Below are positions 44,154 through 52,224 of a DNA stretch of 64,000 nucleotides, one piece after another. This stretch comes from G963677445 sp963677445 (GTDB lineage: Bacteria; Bacteroidota; Ignavibacteria; Ignavibacteriales; Melioribacteraceae). Every line of letters begins with the position of its first letter. The stretch's first letter is position 1. The stretch lies in contig CAXXGF010000041.1 in assembly GCA_963677445.2 (NCBI GenBank), positions 1 through 64,000 of the forward strand, given 5' to 3'. The position numbers and the translations under genes were made by a program. The notes under the pieces are model-generated. The model ran no database searches and was not told the origin of the DNA. It saw only the letters and a list, made by a program, of their open reading frames with translations.

Positions 44154-46145
44154 ATGAGATTTGTAACTTTTTTCTTTATTACTTTATTTTTTTTATTCGC
44201 CTCAATAAACATTAAAGCTCAATATGATAAAATGGCATGGGCGACCACTAGTTCAAAAATGTTGCGTCAATCTAATTTGGATGGTTCTAACGTTGAAAAT
44301 TTGATTAGCACAGGCTTAATTGCTCCAAAATGGTTGTCGGTGGACGAAAACAATTTAAAAATATATTTTGTTGATGGAACTTCAATCAAGAAATGCAATT
44401 ATGATGGTTCGGGTATTGAAAATGTACTAATAAACTTGAATAATCCCGAAGGAATAATGGTTGACGCAAATAATGCAAAGCTGTATTTTATTTCCGCACA
44501 AAAAGCAATAAGTTGTGATTTGGACGGATCCAACCAAACTGACTTAAGTGGTTCTTTTAGTTATCCAGAGGGTTTGGCTATCGATAGAATAAATCAAATG
44601 TTATATGTTACTGACATTGATAATGATCAGATAACAAAAATTGATTTAACCAATAATTCTTCAACTATAATAATTTCAGGAATAAACCCTGTTGACGCGG
44701 CTATCGATAATAACAACAGTTACCTTTATTATATTGATGCTGTCGCTCATAAAATTGTACGAACTGATCTCAATGGGAATAATTCCAACGATCGAATAAC
44801 TGGTCTTAACGGAGGTAAAGGAATTGTCATAGATTCTGATCAAGGATATGTATATTGGACAGATGATGAGGATCAAAAAATACTAAGAGCTTCTGTAAGC
44901 GTAACAGGTGATGTTACAAATTTAATCAATCAAGGTAACGTAGATGTTTTGGTGAACGAAGATGGTGGCACCAGGGGAATAATCTTATTTAGCTATCCAG
45001 TTGCTGGGATAACCAATCCGACAGCCGATCTGATAATTCACAGATATAATTTTGATACATATATTACAGGTACCCGAACATGTGCATTTGATGGATGGGC
45101 TAATGCAGGAAATATCGATATTCGCCTCTATGTTAATGGTGTAAGGAAAAGTTTCGAATGCAATGATTGTGGAACTTGGAGTAACACCAAGGAAATAGAC
45201 CCTGGGACAAATAATATATATATTGAAAGCAGAAAAGATTTTGATCCCTGGGTAGCTTCTTCTCATAGAAGCATTACTTTTATAAAGCCATTAAATGATG
45301 ACAATTTTTATTTACAATACCCTGGTGATGAATATATAAAGATTAAATGGTCCAAGCATACCGGAGATGGCACAGAAGATTTTTATTACCGAGTGTGTAG
45401 AAATACTATTAATGAAGCAAATTCAGGTGATGATTGGACAATCTTGGGAAATTGGACACAAGAAGATACTTTGAGCGATTTTGGCGTTGAAGTTGGAACG
45501 CAATATTATTATTGGATTATTTGTGCTTCCGACAACTCAGGAAATAATCCAAGTGCTTTTGGAACTTCGCAAAGAGCTGGAACACCTTTCCCCGTACAAC
45601 TGACTGATTTCACAGCGGAAGTCATTAATAGTTATGTTTCATTAAATTGGGAAACAGCTACAGAAATTAATAATTATGGTTTTGAAATAGAAAGATTAAA
45701 AGAAGAAAATTGGCAAAAACTTGCTTTTATTGAAGGACACGGGAATTGTAATTCCCCCAAGAAATATTCCTTTATTGATAGAAGAATTTGGGACGGAACT
45801 ATTAAATACAGACTTAAACAAATAGATTTCAATGGTAATTTTAAATATTCTGATGATGTAGTCGTTGAAATAAAAACTCAAATCCAATATCAGTTATTCC
45901 AGAACTATCCAAATCCATTCAATCCTATCACAACAATTAAGTATGAAATACCAATTGAACAAAACATTGAATTAAGTGTTTATAATGCATTAGGAAGACA
46001 AGTGAAAATTATTGAAAAGGGCTATAAAAAAGCTGGCCGATATTTACTTGAATTTGACGGCTCTTTTTTATCGAGCGGTATTTATTATTATCAATTAAAA
46101 AGTGACTATCATGTAGTAACGAAAAAAATGTTGATATTAAAATAA
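44154..46145 (+). CDS. Secreted YWTD-type beta-propeller protein with T9SS sorting domain
   Basis: 663 residues with signal peptide (FFFITLFFLFASINIKAQ) and a clear GGAGG ribosome site. Residues ~20-270 contain six or seven LDL-receptor class B/YWTD-like repeats: KMLRQSNLDGSN, KIYFVDGTSIKKCNYDGSG, KLYFISAQKAISCDLDGSN, YLYYIDAVAHKIVRTDLNGNN, YVYWTDDEDQKILRA. An Ig-like domain with three Cys and a fibronectin-III-like domain follow, then LNWETATEINNYGFEIER (a segment common before these sorting domains) and the domain LFQNYPNPFNPITTIKYEIP to TKKMLILK. Codon use is strongly AT-biased compared with neighbours, suggesting recent acquisition. A surface adhesin or binding role is likely; no catalytic motif. 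Confidence 0.85.
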   Translation: MRFVTFFFITLFFLFASINIKAQYDKMAWATTSSKMLRQSNLDGSNVENLISTGLIAPKWLSVDENNLKIYFVDGTSIKKCNYDGSGIENVLINLNNPEGIMVDANNAKLYFISAQKAISCDLDGSNQTDLSGSFSYPEGLAIDRINQMLYVTDIDNDQITKIDLTNNSSTIIISGINPVDAAIDNNNSYLYYIDAVAHKIVRTDLNGNNSNDRITGLNGGKGIVIDSDQGYVYWTDDEDQKILRASVSVTGDVTNLINQGNVDVLVNEDGGTRGIILFSYPVAGITNPTADLIIHRYNFDTYITGTRTCAFDGWANAGNIDIRLYVNGVRKSFECNDCGTWSNTKEIDPGTNNIYIESRKDFDPWVASSHRSITFIKPLNDDNFYLQYPGDEYIKIKWSKHTGDGTEDFYYRVCRNTINEANSGDDWTILGNWTQEDTLSDFGVEVGTQYYYWIICASDNSGNNPSAFGTSQRAGTPFPVQLTDFTAEVINSYVSLNWETATEINNYGFEIERLKEENWQKLAFIEGHGNCNSPKKYSFIDRRIWDGTIKYRLKQIDFNGNFKYSDDVVVEIKTQIQYQLFQNYPNPFNPITTIKYEIPIEQNIELSVYNALGRQVKIIEKGYKKAGRYLLEFDGSFLSSGIYYYQLKSDYHVVTKKMLILK

Positions 46146-46182
46146 GGCGATATTTCCCACATAAAACCGCAAAAAGATCAAT

Positions 46183-46213
46183 AAAAAAATCCCGCCGGAA
46201 AGCGGGATTTTTT
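46183..46213. terminator. Bidirectional Rho-independent terminator
   Basis: AAATCCCGC and GCGGGATTT pair (46188-46209) and are flanked by A's on one side and T's on the other, so the structure can end both the plus-strand YWTD gene and the minus-strand decarboxylase operon. Confidence 0.9.
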
Positions 46214-46236
46214 ATATCAAATATTTTATTCGCGAA

Positions 46237-47403
46237 TCACATAACACCTGTTAGCAGACTTAACAAAATACCGGCGGCGACCGCTGATCCGATAACACCT
46301 GAAACATTAGGCGCCATCGCGTGCATAAGCAGGTAATTTGTGGGGTCCTCTTTAATACCAAGATGCTGAACAACCCTCGCGCTATCGGGCACAGCCGAAA
46401 CACCTGCCGCGCCTATCATGGGATTCAGTTTATTATCTTTTGAGGAAAAAAGATTCATTATTTTCGCGAAAATTACTCCGCCGGCGGTCGCAATCATAAA
46501 TGATACGGCTCCGAGAATAAAAATTAATATTGACTGGGGAGTAAGAAAAGTTGTTGCCTGGGTAGATGCCCCAACAGTTAAACCAAGTAATATGGTAACA
46601 ATATCGATAAGAGATTTACTCGCTGTATCGCTAAGTCTTTTGGTCACACCCGATTCTTTAAGCAGGTTGCCGAAAAAGAGCATACCGAGCAACGGCAGAC
46701 CGCCGGGTGAAATGAAGCATGTAAGAAGAAGGCCAACAACCGGGAACATAATTTTTTCGAGCCTGGAAACCGAACGGGGCGGCTTCATTTTGATCTTACG
46801 CTCTTCGGGGGTTGTGAGTAATTTTATTATCGGGGGCTGAATTACCGGAACAAGGGCCATATATGAATATGCCGCTATAGCGATCGCTCCTATCAATTCG
46901 GGAGCGAGTTTGGAACTCAGGAAAATAGCGGTAGGACCATCGGCGCCTCCGATAATCCCGATAGCGGCAGCCTGTGGCATAGTGAAACCTAAAACCAGCG
47001 CGGCAATAAAAGTAAGGAATATACCCACCTGGGCGGCTGCTCCAAGCAACACTAATCGTGGATTGGAAATAAGAGCGGAAAAGTCTGTCATCGCCCCTAT
47101 TCCAAGAAAGATCAACGGAGGATAAATACCTTTCAGAACACCGAAATATAAATAATTAAGCACACTGCCCTGCTCATAAATGCCAAGCTGCAGACCAACC
47201 CCTTCAAGAAAGGGTATGTTTCCTACAAGAATTCCAAATCCGATAGGCACAAGAAGCAGCGGTTCATATTCTTTACGGATAGCGAGATATATAAAAAACG
47301 CGCCGACCAGAATCATAACCAAGTGACCTACAGAGACATTGGCAAATCCCGTATAACGGATGAACTTGGAAAAGCCGTCCAAAAATTGATTCATAATTTC
47401 CAT
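46237..47403 (-). CDS. mmdB: Na+-translocating decarboxylase beta subunit
   Basis: 388 residues, about eleven transmembrane helices, of the OadB/MmdB/GcdB family. Conserved pieces include GILVGNIPF, GIGAMTDFSALISNPR, the ion-site region GIIGGADGPTAIFLSSKLAP, and the late segments GAAGVSAVPDSARVVQ and NYLLMHAMAPNVSGVIGSAVAAG. It decarboxylates carboxybiotin and pumps Na+ outward through the cytoplasmic membrane. It is the last gene of the operon, 3 bp after the biotin-carrier gene. The partner carboxyltransferase resembles methylmalonyl-CoA enzymes, and an epimerase gene leads the operon, which favours methylmalonyl-CoA over oxaloacetate or glutaconyl-CoA. Confidence 0.93.
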   Translation of the reverse strand: MEIMNQFLDGFSKFIRYTGFANVSVGHLVMILVGAFFIYLAIRKEYEPLLLVPIGFGILVGNIPFLEGVGLQLGIYEQGSVLNYLYFGVLKGIYPPLIFLGIGAMTDFSALISNPRLVLLGAAAQVGIFLTFIAALVLGFTMPQAAAIGIIGGADGPTAIFLSSKLAPELIGAIAIAAYSYMALVPVIQPPIIKLLTTPEERKIKMKPPRSVSRLEKIMFPVVGLLLTCFISPGGLPLLGMLFFGNLLKESGVTKRLSDTASKSLIDIVTILLGLTVGASTQATTFLTPQSILIFILGAVSFMIATAGGVIFAKIMNLFSSKDNKLNPMIGAAGVSAVPDSARVVQHLGIKEDPTNYLLMHAMAPNVSGVIGSAVAAGILLSLLTGVM

Positions 47404-47406
47404 TTA

Positions 47407-47844
47407 TCAACTCCCGATTTCAACTAAAGTATCACCTTCGAGAACAGAATCGCTAATATTCACTTTAATTGAAACAATTGTTCCATCTCTGTCGGCGTTG
47501 ATATTGTTTTCCATTTTCATGGCTTCCATTACGAGCAGTTTATCACCTGCTTTTACGGTATCACCTTCTTTGACTTTGATCTCAAGTATTGTTCCCGGCA
47601 ATGGAGCATTTATCATTCCCGCCCCTTTCTTAGCTTCGGGACGTGAGGTTTTGCTCTGTTTTGGTTCATGGGAATGTACAACTTTAGGCCTCATCAGCTT
47701 TGGGGTTTTACTCTGTTTCACCTCTTTATGAACTTCAACCTTATATGTCGAACCATTTACTTCAATTTCTGCAATATTGTCTTCAAAATTCAGGATATTA
47801 ACATCGTAGTTATTACCCCTGATCGTAAATTTAAATTGTTTCAT
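47407..47844 (-). CDS. mmdC: Biotin carboxyl-carrier protein of the Na+ decarboxylase
   Basis: 145 residues. An N-terminal ~45-residue beta domain (FKFTIRGNNYDVNILNFE), a Pro/Lys/Ser/His-rich linker (~46-75), and a biotinyl domain (~76-145) with VMEAMKMENN; Lys110 is the biotinylation site, and PLPGTILEIKV plus GDTVKAGDKL frame it. It shuttles the carboxyl group from the carboxyltransferase subunit to the membrane beta subunit. The linker length suits such a swing. It lies 15 bp after the gamma-subunit gene. Confidence 0.93.
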   Translation of the reverse strand: MKQFKFTIRGNNYDVNILNFEDNIAEIEVNGSTYKVEVHKEVKQSKTPKLMRPKVVHSHEPKQSKTSRPEAKKGAGMINAPLPGTILEIKVKEGDTVKAGDKLLVMEAMKMENNINADRDGTIVSIKVNISDSVLEGDTLVEIGS

Positions 47845-47859
47845 TTTATTATTTTCCGC

Positions 47860-48294
47860 TTATTTACCTGGATAGTTTCTTAATCCATAGATCTTTGAAC
47901 TCCATGGTGAATAGGTCCTCTGGACCTTTTTAATAGTAATTACGGTATTTTCGTAGTCATGCGCTTCTTCAAAATGGAGATATAACGCAGCTGAAATAGC
48001 CGCATTAATTTCACCCGAAACAGAGATATCCTCATCATCATGAGCTATCTCCCCTTTCGCCCGAAGCCTTTTCTTAACATTTTTCTGCAATACTTTCGCG
48101 AAGTTAAAGAAAACCAAATAAAGAATAACAAGCGCCGCGAACACAATAGCATAACCGAGGACGGTTATAACAAGAGATTCGGAAGTAATATTGGAAAAAC
48201 TTATATTAAGTTCTCCAAGAGCGGTATCAGCGGCGGCGGCGGTATCCTTAACAGTATTAAGAGAATCAGAATTAATTATTTCATTTATAATCAT
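47860..48294 (-). CDS. mmdD: Na+ decarboxylase small membrane subunit (OadG-like)
   Basis: 144 residues with one transmembrane helix (~46-70, VITVLGYAIVFAALVILYLVFF). A following basic segment (KVLQKNVKKRLRAKG), an acidic stretch, and a C-terminal region EINAAISAALYLHFEE and RTYSPWSSKIYGLRNYPGK complete it. OadG-type subunits hold the complex together. The 'INAAISAAL' plus 'SPWSSKIYGLR' ending is the version found in Bacteroidota. Twelve bp separate it from the carboxyltransferase gene upstream. Confidence 0.85.
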   Translation of the reverse strand: MIINEIINSDSLNTVKDTAAAADTALGELNISFSNITSESLVITVLGYAIVFAALVILYLVFFNFAKVLQKNVKKRLRAKGEIAHDDEDISVSGEINAAISAALYLHFEEAHDYENTVITIKKVQRTYSPWSSKIYGLRNYPGK

Positions 48295-48306
48295 TTTACC
48301 AGTCCG

Positions 48307-49866
48307 TTATAATGGTAAATTGGAATGTTTTTTAGGAGGATTTGTATCCTTTTTGGTCGCCAGCATCTGAAGGGCTCTGATAATACGGAACCTGGTGTTT
48401 CTTGGCTCAATAACATCATCAATATATCCGAATTTTGCCGCTACATAAGGATTGGCAAATTTGTTTTTATAATCTGCCTCTTTTTCGGCAATATATTTAG
48501 TTCTCTCTTCAGGATCCTCTATTTTTTTAATTTCCCTGGCGTGCAGAACCTCAATAGCTCCTTTGGGACCCATAACAGCAATTTCCGCTCCCGGCCACGC
48601 GTAATTAATATCGCCGCGAAGGTGCTTGGAGCTCATCACATCATAAGCGCCGCCATAGGCTTTTCTTAAGATTATTGTAACTTTGGGCACTGTTGCCTCG
48701 CCATAAGCGAAAAGAAGTTTGGCTCCATGAATAATGATGCCGCCATATTCCTGGGCTGTTCCGGGGAGAAATCCGGGCACGTCAACAAGAGTGACAATCG
48801 GAATATTAAAAGAATCGCAGAATCTGACAAAACGGGCGGCTTTTCTGGAAGCATTTATATCAAGCACACCCGCCAGATATTGCGGCTGATTCGCTACAAT
48901 ACCAACCGGGTTGCCATTAAATTTCGCGTAACCTGTTACAATGTTCGGAGCGTAGCTTCTTTGTACTTCAAGAAATTCATTATTATCCACTACCGAAAAG
49001 ATAATATCCTTGACATCATAAGGTTTGTTTGGATTGTCGGGGATTATTTCATTCAAAGCGTCATCAAGTCTGTCGATAGGATCATCACAAGGAGAATAAG
49101 GAGGATCTTCAAGATTATTCTGTGGAAGATAACTCAAGAGTTTTCTGATCAGCATAATGCCTTCTTCTTCATCCTCAACAGCGAAATGAGTAACACCCGA
49201 TTTCGAAGCGTGAACTGATGCTCCGCCAAGCTCCTCATCTGTTACAACTTCACCTGTTACCGTTTTCACCACCTTCGGACCTGTAACAAACATATAGCTT
49301 GTTCCTTTGGTCATAATGGTATAGTCTGTAAGCGCGGGTGAATAAACGGCGCCTCCGGCACAGGGACCGAATATCGCTGATATCTGCGGAACAACACCTG
49401 AAGCCATAATATTTCTCTGGAATATATCCGCGTATCCGCCAAGACTCTTAACACCTTCCTGAATTCTCGCGCCGCCGCTGTCATTAAAACCAATAATAGG
49501 GGCGCCCATTTTCATTGCCTTATCCATAACCTTGCATATCTTTTCAGCATACATTTCGGAAAGTGAACCGCCAAAGACAGTAAAGTCCTGGGAAAAAACG
49601 TAAACAAGTCTGCCATCGATTGTTCCGTAACCGGTAACAACTCCATCTGAAAGAAAATGTTTCTTATCTAAGCCAAAATCGACCGTGCGGTGAGTCACAA
49701 ACATATCAAATTCTTCGAAGCTGCCTTCATCCAGCAGCATTTCAATCCTTTCCCGCGCAGTATATTTTCCTTTGTTATGCTGGACTTCAATCCTCTTTTC
49801 ACCGCCGCCCAGACGCGCCTCATCGCGCATCTCCATTAATTCTCTGATTTTATCCTGTATCGCCAT
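48307..49866 (-). CDS. mmdA: Methylmalonyl-CoA decarboxylase/carboxyltransferase alpha subunit
   Basis: 519 residues of the acyl-CoA carboxyltransferase family: GGEKRIEVQHNKGKYTARERI, VFSQDFTVFGGSLSE, the oxyanion loops GGARIQEGVKSLGG and IFGPCAGGAVYSPALTDY, then PGFLPGTAQEYGGIIIHGAKLL and RKAYGGAYDVM. It transfers the carboxyl group of (S)-methylmalonyl-CoA to biotin. The same fold serves as propionyl-CoA carboxylase beta, so direction depends on context. Here the Na+-pumping beta and gamma subunits follow, and the epimerase gene lies 62 bp upstream, so decarboxylation with energy conservation during propionate formation is likely, though the reverse use in propionate assimilation is possible. 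Confidence 0.95.
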   Translation of the reverse strand: MAIQDKIRELMEMRDEARLGGGEKRIEVQHNKGKYTARERIEMLLDEGSFEEFDMFVTHRTVDFGLDKKHFLSDGVVTGYGTIDGRLVYVFSQDFTVFGGSLSEMYAEKICKVMDKAMKMGAPIIGFNDSGGARIQEGVKSLGGYADIFQRNIMASGVVPQISAIFGPCAGGAVYSPALTDYTIMTKGTSYMFVTGPKVVKTVTGEVVTDEELGGASVHASKSGVTHFAVEDEEEGIMLIRKLLSYLPQNNLEDPPYSPCDDPIDRLDDALNEIIPDNPNKPYDVKDIIFSVVDNNEFLEVQRSYAPNIVTGYAKFNGNPVGIVANQPQYLAGVLDINASRKAARFVRFCDSFNIPIVTLVDVPGFLPGTAQEYGGIIIHGAKLLFAYGEATVPKVTIILRKAYGGAYDVMSSKHLRGDINYAWPGAEIAVMGPKGAIEVLHAREIKKIEDPEERTKYIAEKEADYKNKFANPYVAAKFGYIDDVIEPRNTRFRIIRALQMLATKKDTNPPKKHSNLPL

Positions 49867-49928
49867 TTTTACTCCTGATAAGAGCGTATCTTATTTTGTA
49901 TTGAGTATTTTTGTTAGTAAATATTATT

Positions 49929-50351
49929 TTATTCTGACTTACTTTCCGGATTTTCACATAGTTCAGTCAAAACACCATTGGTAAACTTTGGGTGAAGAAA
50001 TGCAATATTTAATCCTTCCGCTCCTTTACGGGGTTTCTCATCTATCAGCCTTATCCCCTGCCCGGCTATCTGATCCAGCGCCGACTGAAGTCCGTCACCT
50101 ACATTAAATGCCAGATGGTGAATACCCTCACCTTTCTTTTCGATGAATTTTCCTATCGGTCCCTCAGGATCGGTTGATTCAAGCAATTCAATTTTTGTCT
50201 GTCCCACCTTAAAAAACGCTGTTTTTACTTTTTGATCCTTTACCTCTTCAACAGCATAACATTTCAGTCCAAGTATTTCTTCAAAATATTTTGTTGACTT
50301 TTGCAGATCTTTCACCGCAATCCCGATATGTTCTATATGTGTTAATTCCAT
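49929..50351 (-). CDS. mce: Methylmalonyl-CoA epimerase
   Basis: 140 residues of the vicinal-oxygen-chelate fold: THIEHIGIAVKDLQKS with the first metal His, KTAFFKVGQTKIELLE, GEGIHHLAFNVGDG with the second His, and FLHPKFTNGVLTELCE with the last metal-ligand Glu. It interconverts (R)- and (S)-methylmalonyl-CoA, linking the B12-dependent mutase to the decarboxylase encoded downstream. First gene of the operon; no mutase gene in the window. Confidence 0.95.
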   Translation of the reverse strand: MELTHIEHIGIAVKDLQKSTKYFEEILGLKCYAVEEVKDQKVKTAFFKVGQTKIELLESTDPEGPIGKFIEKKGEGIHHLAFNVGDGLQSALDQIAGQGIRLIDEKPRKGAEGLNIAFLHPKFTNGVLTELCENPESKSE

Positions 50352-50878
50352 TCCTTACCTCGAAAAATTAATTTGATCTATAGACCAAACAATTTGCATG
50401 CCATAATACAAAATGTTACAATGCCTATTTTTTTTTGATTAAAGCATGAATAATAAGGATTTTTCCCATAAAAATTATCAATTATTTCCTTATTTCTCAG
50501 ATGTTGGAATCATCTTTTCTTATATGATAATATTTATTGAAATATTAATAATAAATTTTAAATGTCTTCCCTATCCTCGCTTGCCCTTTATTACCCGGGC
50601 CGGTAAAGATGAACCAAATAGAAATTCAGGAAAAATCGCACTCATTATCGTAATCATAACTGACCGAGCCAGAGATAATGAAAAATTAAGAATTAACGAT
50701 GAGGAATAGTATCTTTCTGAAAATTTCTATATTCATGTCTGTAAAAAAAATTTCGACTTCGATTGCGATTTGGATTTAAATAAGCGCCTCTATCCGGTTA
50801 ATCTTTTCACTTGTTAATTTTTTATCATTAATCGCAGTTTTGCCCTTTTGCGTAGAATATAATTGCTTATAAAAATAA
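50352..50878. other. Intergenic region with dispersed repeats, upstream of mce
   Basis: An 87-codon plus-strand frame at 50446-50709 has no ribosome site or family resemblance, and its second half is the 'CTGACCGAGCCAGAG' dispersed repeat, so I do not count it as a gene. A TTTTGCGTAGAATATAATTGC element sits at about 50838-50858. Confidence 0.5.
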
Positions 50879-50907
50879 AAAAGCCTTCTATAATAAGAAG
50901 GCTTTCT
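50879..50907 (-). terminator. Terminator at the end of the tRNA-derived array
   Basis: AAAGCCTTC and GAAGGCTTT pair around a TTATTATA loop and are followed on the minus strand by TTTTTTATTTTT. It closes the last truncated tRNA copy. Confidence 0.85.
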
Positions 50908-50910
50908 TGT

Positions 50911-50971
50911 GCTCCACCTGTAGGACTCGAACCTACATCCCGATGCTTCGGGATAACAGCCGCGTGCTCAC
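50911..50971 (-). pseudogene. Truncated tRNA-Asn copy 1 (3' half), abutting the GIY-YIG gene
   Basis: About 60 bp on the minus strand from GTGAGCACGCGGCTG to CAGGTGGAGC. The last 27 bases (T arm and 3' acceptor strand) are identical to the intact tRNA-Asn at 52225-52296. The 5' acceptor strand and the D arm are missing, and the anticodon arm's 3' side is replaced by a TCCCGAAGCATCGGGA hairpin. Its 5' boundary is shared with the stop codon of the GIY-YIG gene. Confidence 0.85.
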
Positions 50972-51222
50972 AAACTGATTTTGCCATTCACTAATTCAAT
51001 GACTTTCTTTCTGCTTTTCCATCCTTTGACCAGACGTTCTGCTGCCATGGCCTCCTTTTTGGTGTAGTAAACTTTAGTGTATACAATTTTCCAAGGACGA
51101 TAACGGGAAGTAAATCCTTTTTCGATCGAATTGTGAAACTCTAACCTTCTCTCAGGATTTTCTGAGTACCCCACATAAAATTTACCTGATGAAATCGATT
51201 CAAGTATATAAAGATAATACAT
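50968..51222 (-). CDS. GIY-YIG endonuclease domain protein embedded in the tRNA-derived array
   Basis: 84 residues, a stand-alone GIY-YIG domain: YLYILES at the start, KFYVGYS as the 'YIG' strand (Tyr16, Gly18), Arg26 in NPERRLEFHN, His30, and the metal-ligand Glu62 in AMAAERLVKGWKSRKK, so the nuclease site looks complete. A strong AGGAGGG ribosome site (51229-51235) lies six bases before the ATG. Short proteins of this kind are multi-copy in Bacteroidota, mostly of unknown function. The gene lies inside an array of truncated tRNA-Asn copies. Its TGA stop is the TGA of the conserved GTGAGCACGCGG repeat boundary, and a unit terminator hairpin lies just upstream (51261-51290). This arrangement suggests that gene and repeat form one element. 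Whether it cuts tRNA genes, tRNA or other DNA is not known. Confidence 0.9.
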   Translation of the reverse strand: MYYLYILESISSGKFYVGYSENPERRLEFHNSIEKGFTSRYRPWKIVYTKVYYTKKEAMAAERLVKGWKSRKKVIELVNGKISL

Positions 51223-51260
51223 TAAATACCCTCCTGAAAAAACGAGAAAACAAAATAAAA

Positions 51261-51290
51261 AAGCCTTCCGATAAAAGTACAGAAGGCTTT
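51261..51290 (-). terminator. Terminator-like hairpin of the array unit upstream of the GIY-YIG gene
   Basis: AAAGCCTTC and GAAGGCTTT pair around TGTACTTTTATCG, followed by TTTTTTATTTTG. The same hairpin occurs in every 116-bp unit (for example 52188-52217 directly after the tRNA). It would separate transcription of the tRNA from that of each unit. Confidence 0.8.
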
Positions 51291-52224
51291 CTTGTGCTCC
51301 ACCTGTAGGACTCGAACCTACATCCCGATGTTTCGGGATAACAGCCGCGTGCTCACACGCCTTCCGAAAACGGAAAAAGCCTTCCGATAAAAGTACAGAA
51401 GGCTTTCTTGAGCTCCACCTGTAGGACTCGAACCTACATCCCGATGTTTCGGGATAACAGCCGCGTGCTCACACGCCTTCCGAAAACGGAAAAAGCCTTC
51501 CGATAAAAGTACAGAAGGCTTTCTTGAGCTCCACCTGTAGGACTCGAACCTACATCCCGATGCTTCGGGATAACAGCCGCGTGCTCACACGCCTTCCGAA
51601 AACGAAAAAAGCCTTCCGATAAAAGTACAGAAGGCTTTCTTGAGCTCCACCTGTAGGACTCGAACCTACATCCCGATGCTTCGGGATAACAGCCGCGTGC
51701 TCATACGCCTTCCGAAAACGGAAAAAGCCTTCCGATAAAAATACAGAAGGCTTTCTTGTGCTCCACCTGTAGGACTCGAACCTACATCCCGATGCTTCGG
51801 GATAACAGCCGCGTGCTCACACGCCTTCCGAAAACGGAAAAAGCCTTCCGATAAAAGTACAGAAGGCTTTCTTGTGCTCCACCTGTAGGACTCGAACCTA
51901 CATCCCGATGCTTCGGGATAACAGCCGCGTGCTCATACGCCTTCCGAAAACGGAAAAAGCCTTCCGATAAAAATACAGAAGGCTTTCTTGTGCTCCACCT
52001 GTAGGACTCGAACCTACATCCCGATGCTTCGGGATAACAGCCGCGTGCTCACACGCCTTCCGAAAACGGAAAAAGCCTTCCGATAAAAGTACAGAAGGCT
52101 TTCTTGTGCTCCACCTGTAGGACTCGAACCTACATCCCGATGCTTCGGGATAACAGCCGCGTGCTCACACGCCTTCCGAAAACGGAAAAAGCCTTCCGAT
52201 AAAAGTACAGAAGGCTTTCTTGTG

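Larger units (their letters stand above)
50911..52223 (-). repeat. tRNA-Asn-derived tandem array: nine truncated tRNA copies, eight in exact 116-bp tandem units, with embedded GIY-YIG gene
   Basis: The conserved 3' acceptor/T-arm block recurs on the plus strand at 50911, 51296, 51412, 51528, 51644, 51760, 51876, 51992 and 52108, and again in the intact tRNA at 52224. Spacing is exactly 116 bp from 51296 to 52224; only the first interval (385 bp) is longer, because it holds the GIY-YIG gene. Each unit on the minus strand has, in order: a terminator-like hairpin (AAAGCCTTC...GAAGGCTTTTT), a TTCCGTTTTCGGAA hairpin, a GCGTG-TGAG-CACGC hairpin, GGCTGTTA of the anticodon stem-loop, a TCCCGAAGCATCGGGA hairpin replacing the anticodon 3' stem and variable region, and the T arm plus 3' acceptor strand. 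Units differ at only a few positions. Confidence 0.93.

Noticed and set aside
50446..50709. 87-codon plus-strand gene
   Set aside because: No ribosome site, no family resemblance, and its second half is a dispersed repeat.
51296..52167. Eight to nine functional tandem tRNA genes
   Set aside because: All these copies lack the 5' acceptor strand and the complete D arm, and the anticodon stem is replaced; only the copy at 52225-52296 folds as a tRNA.
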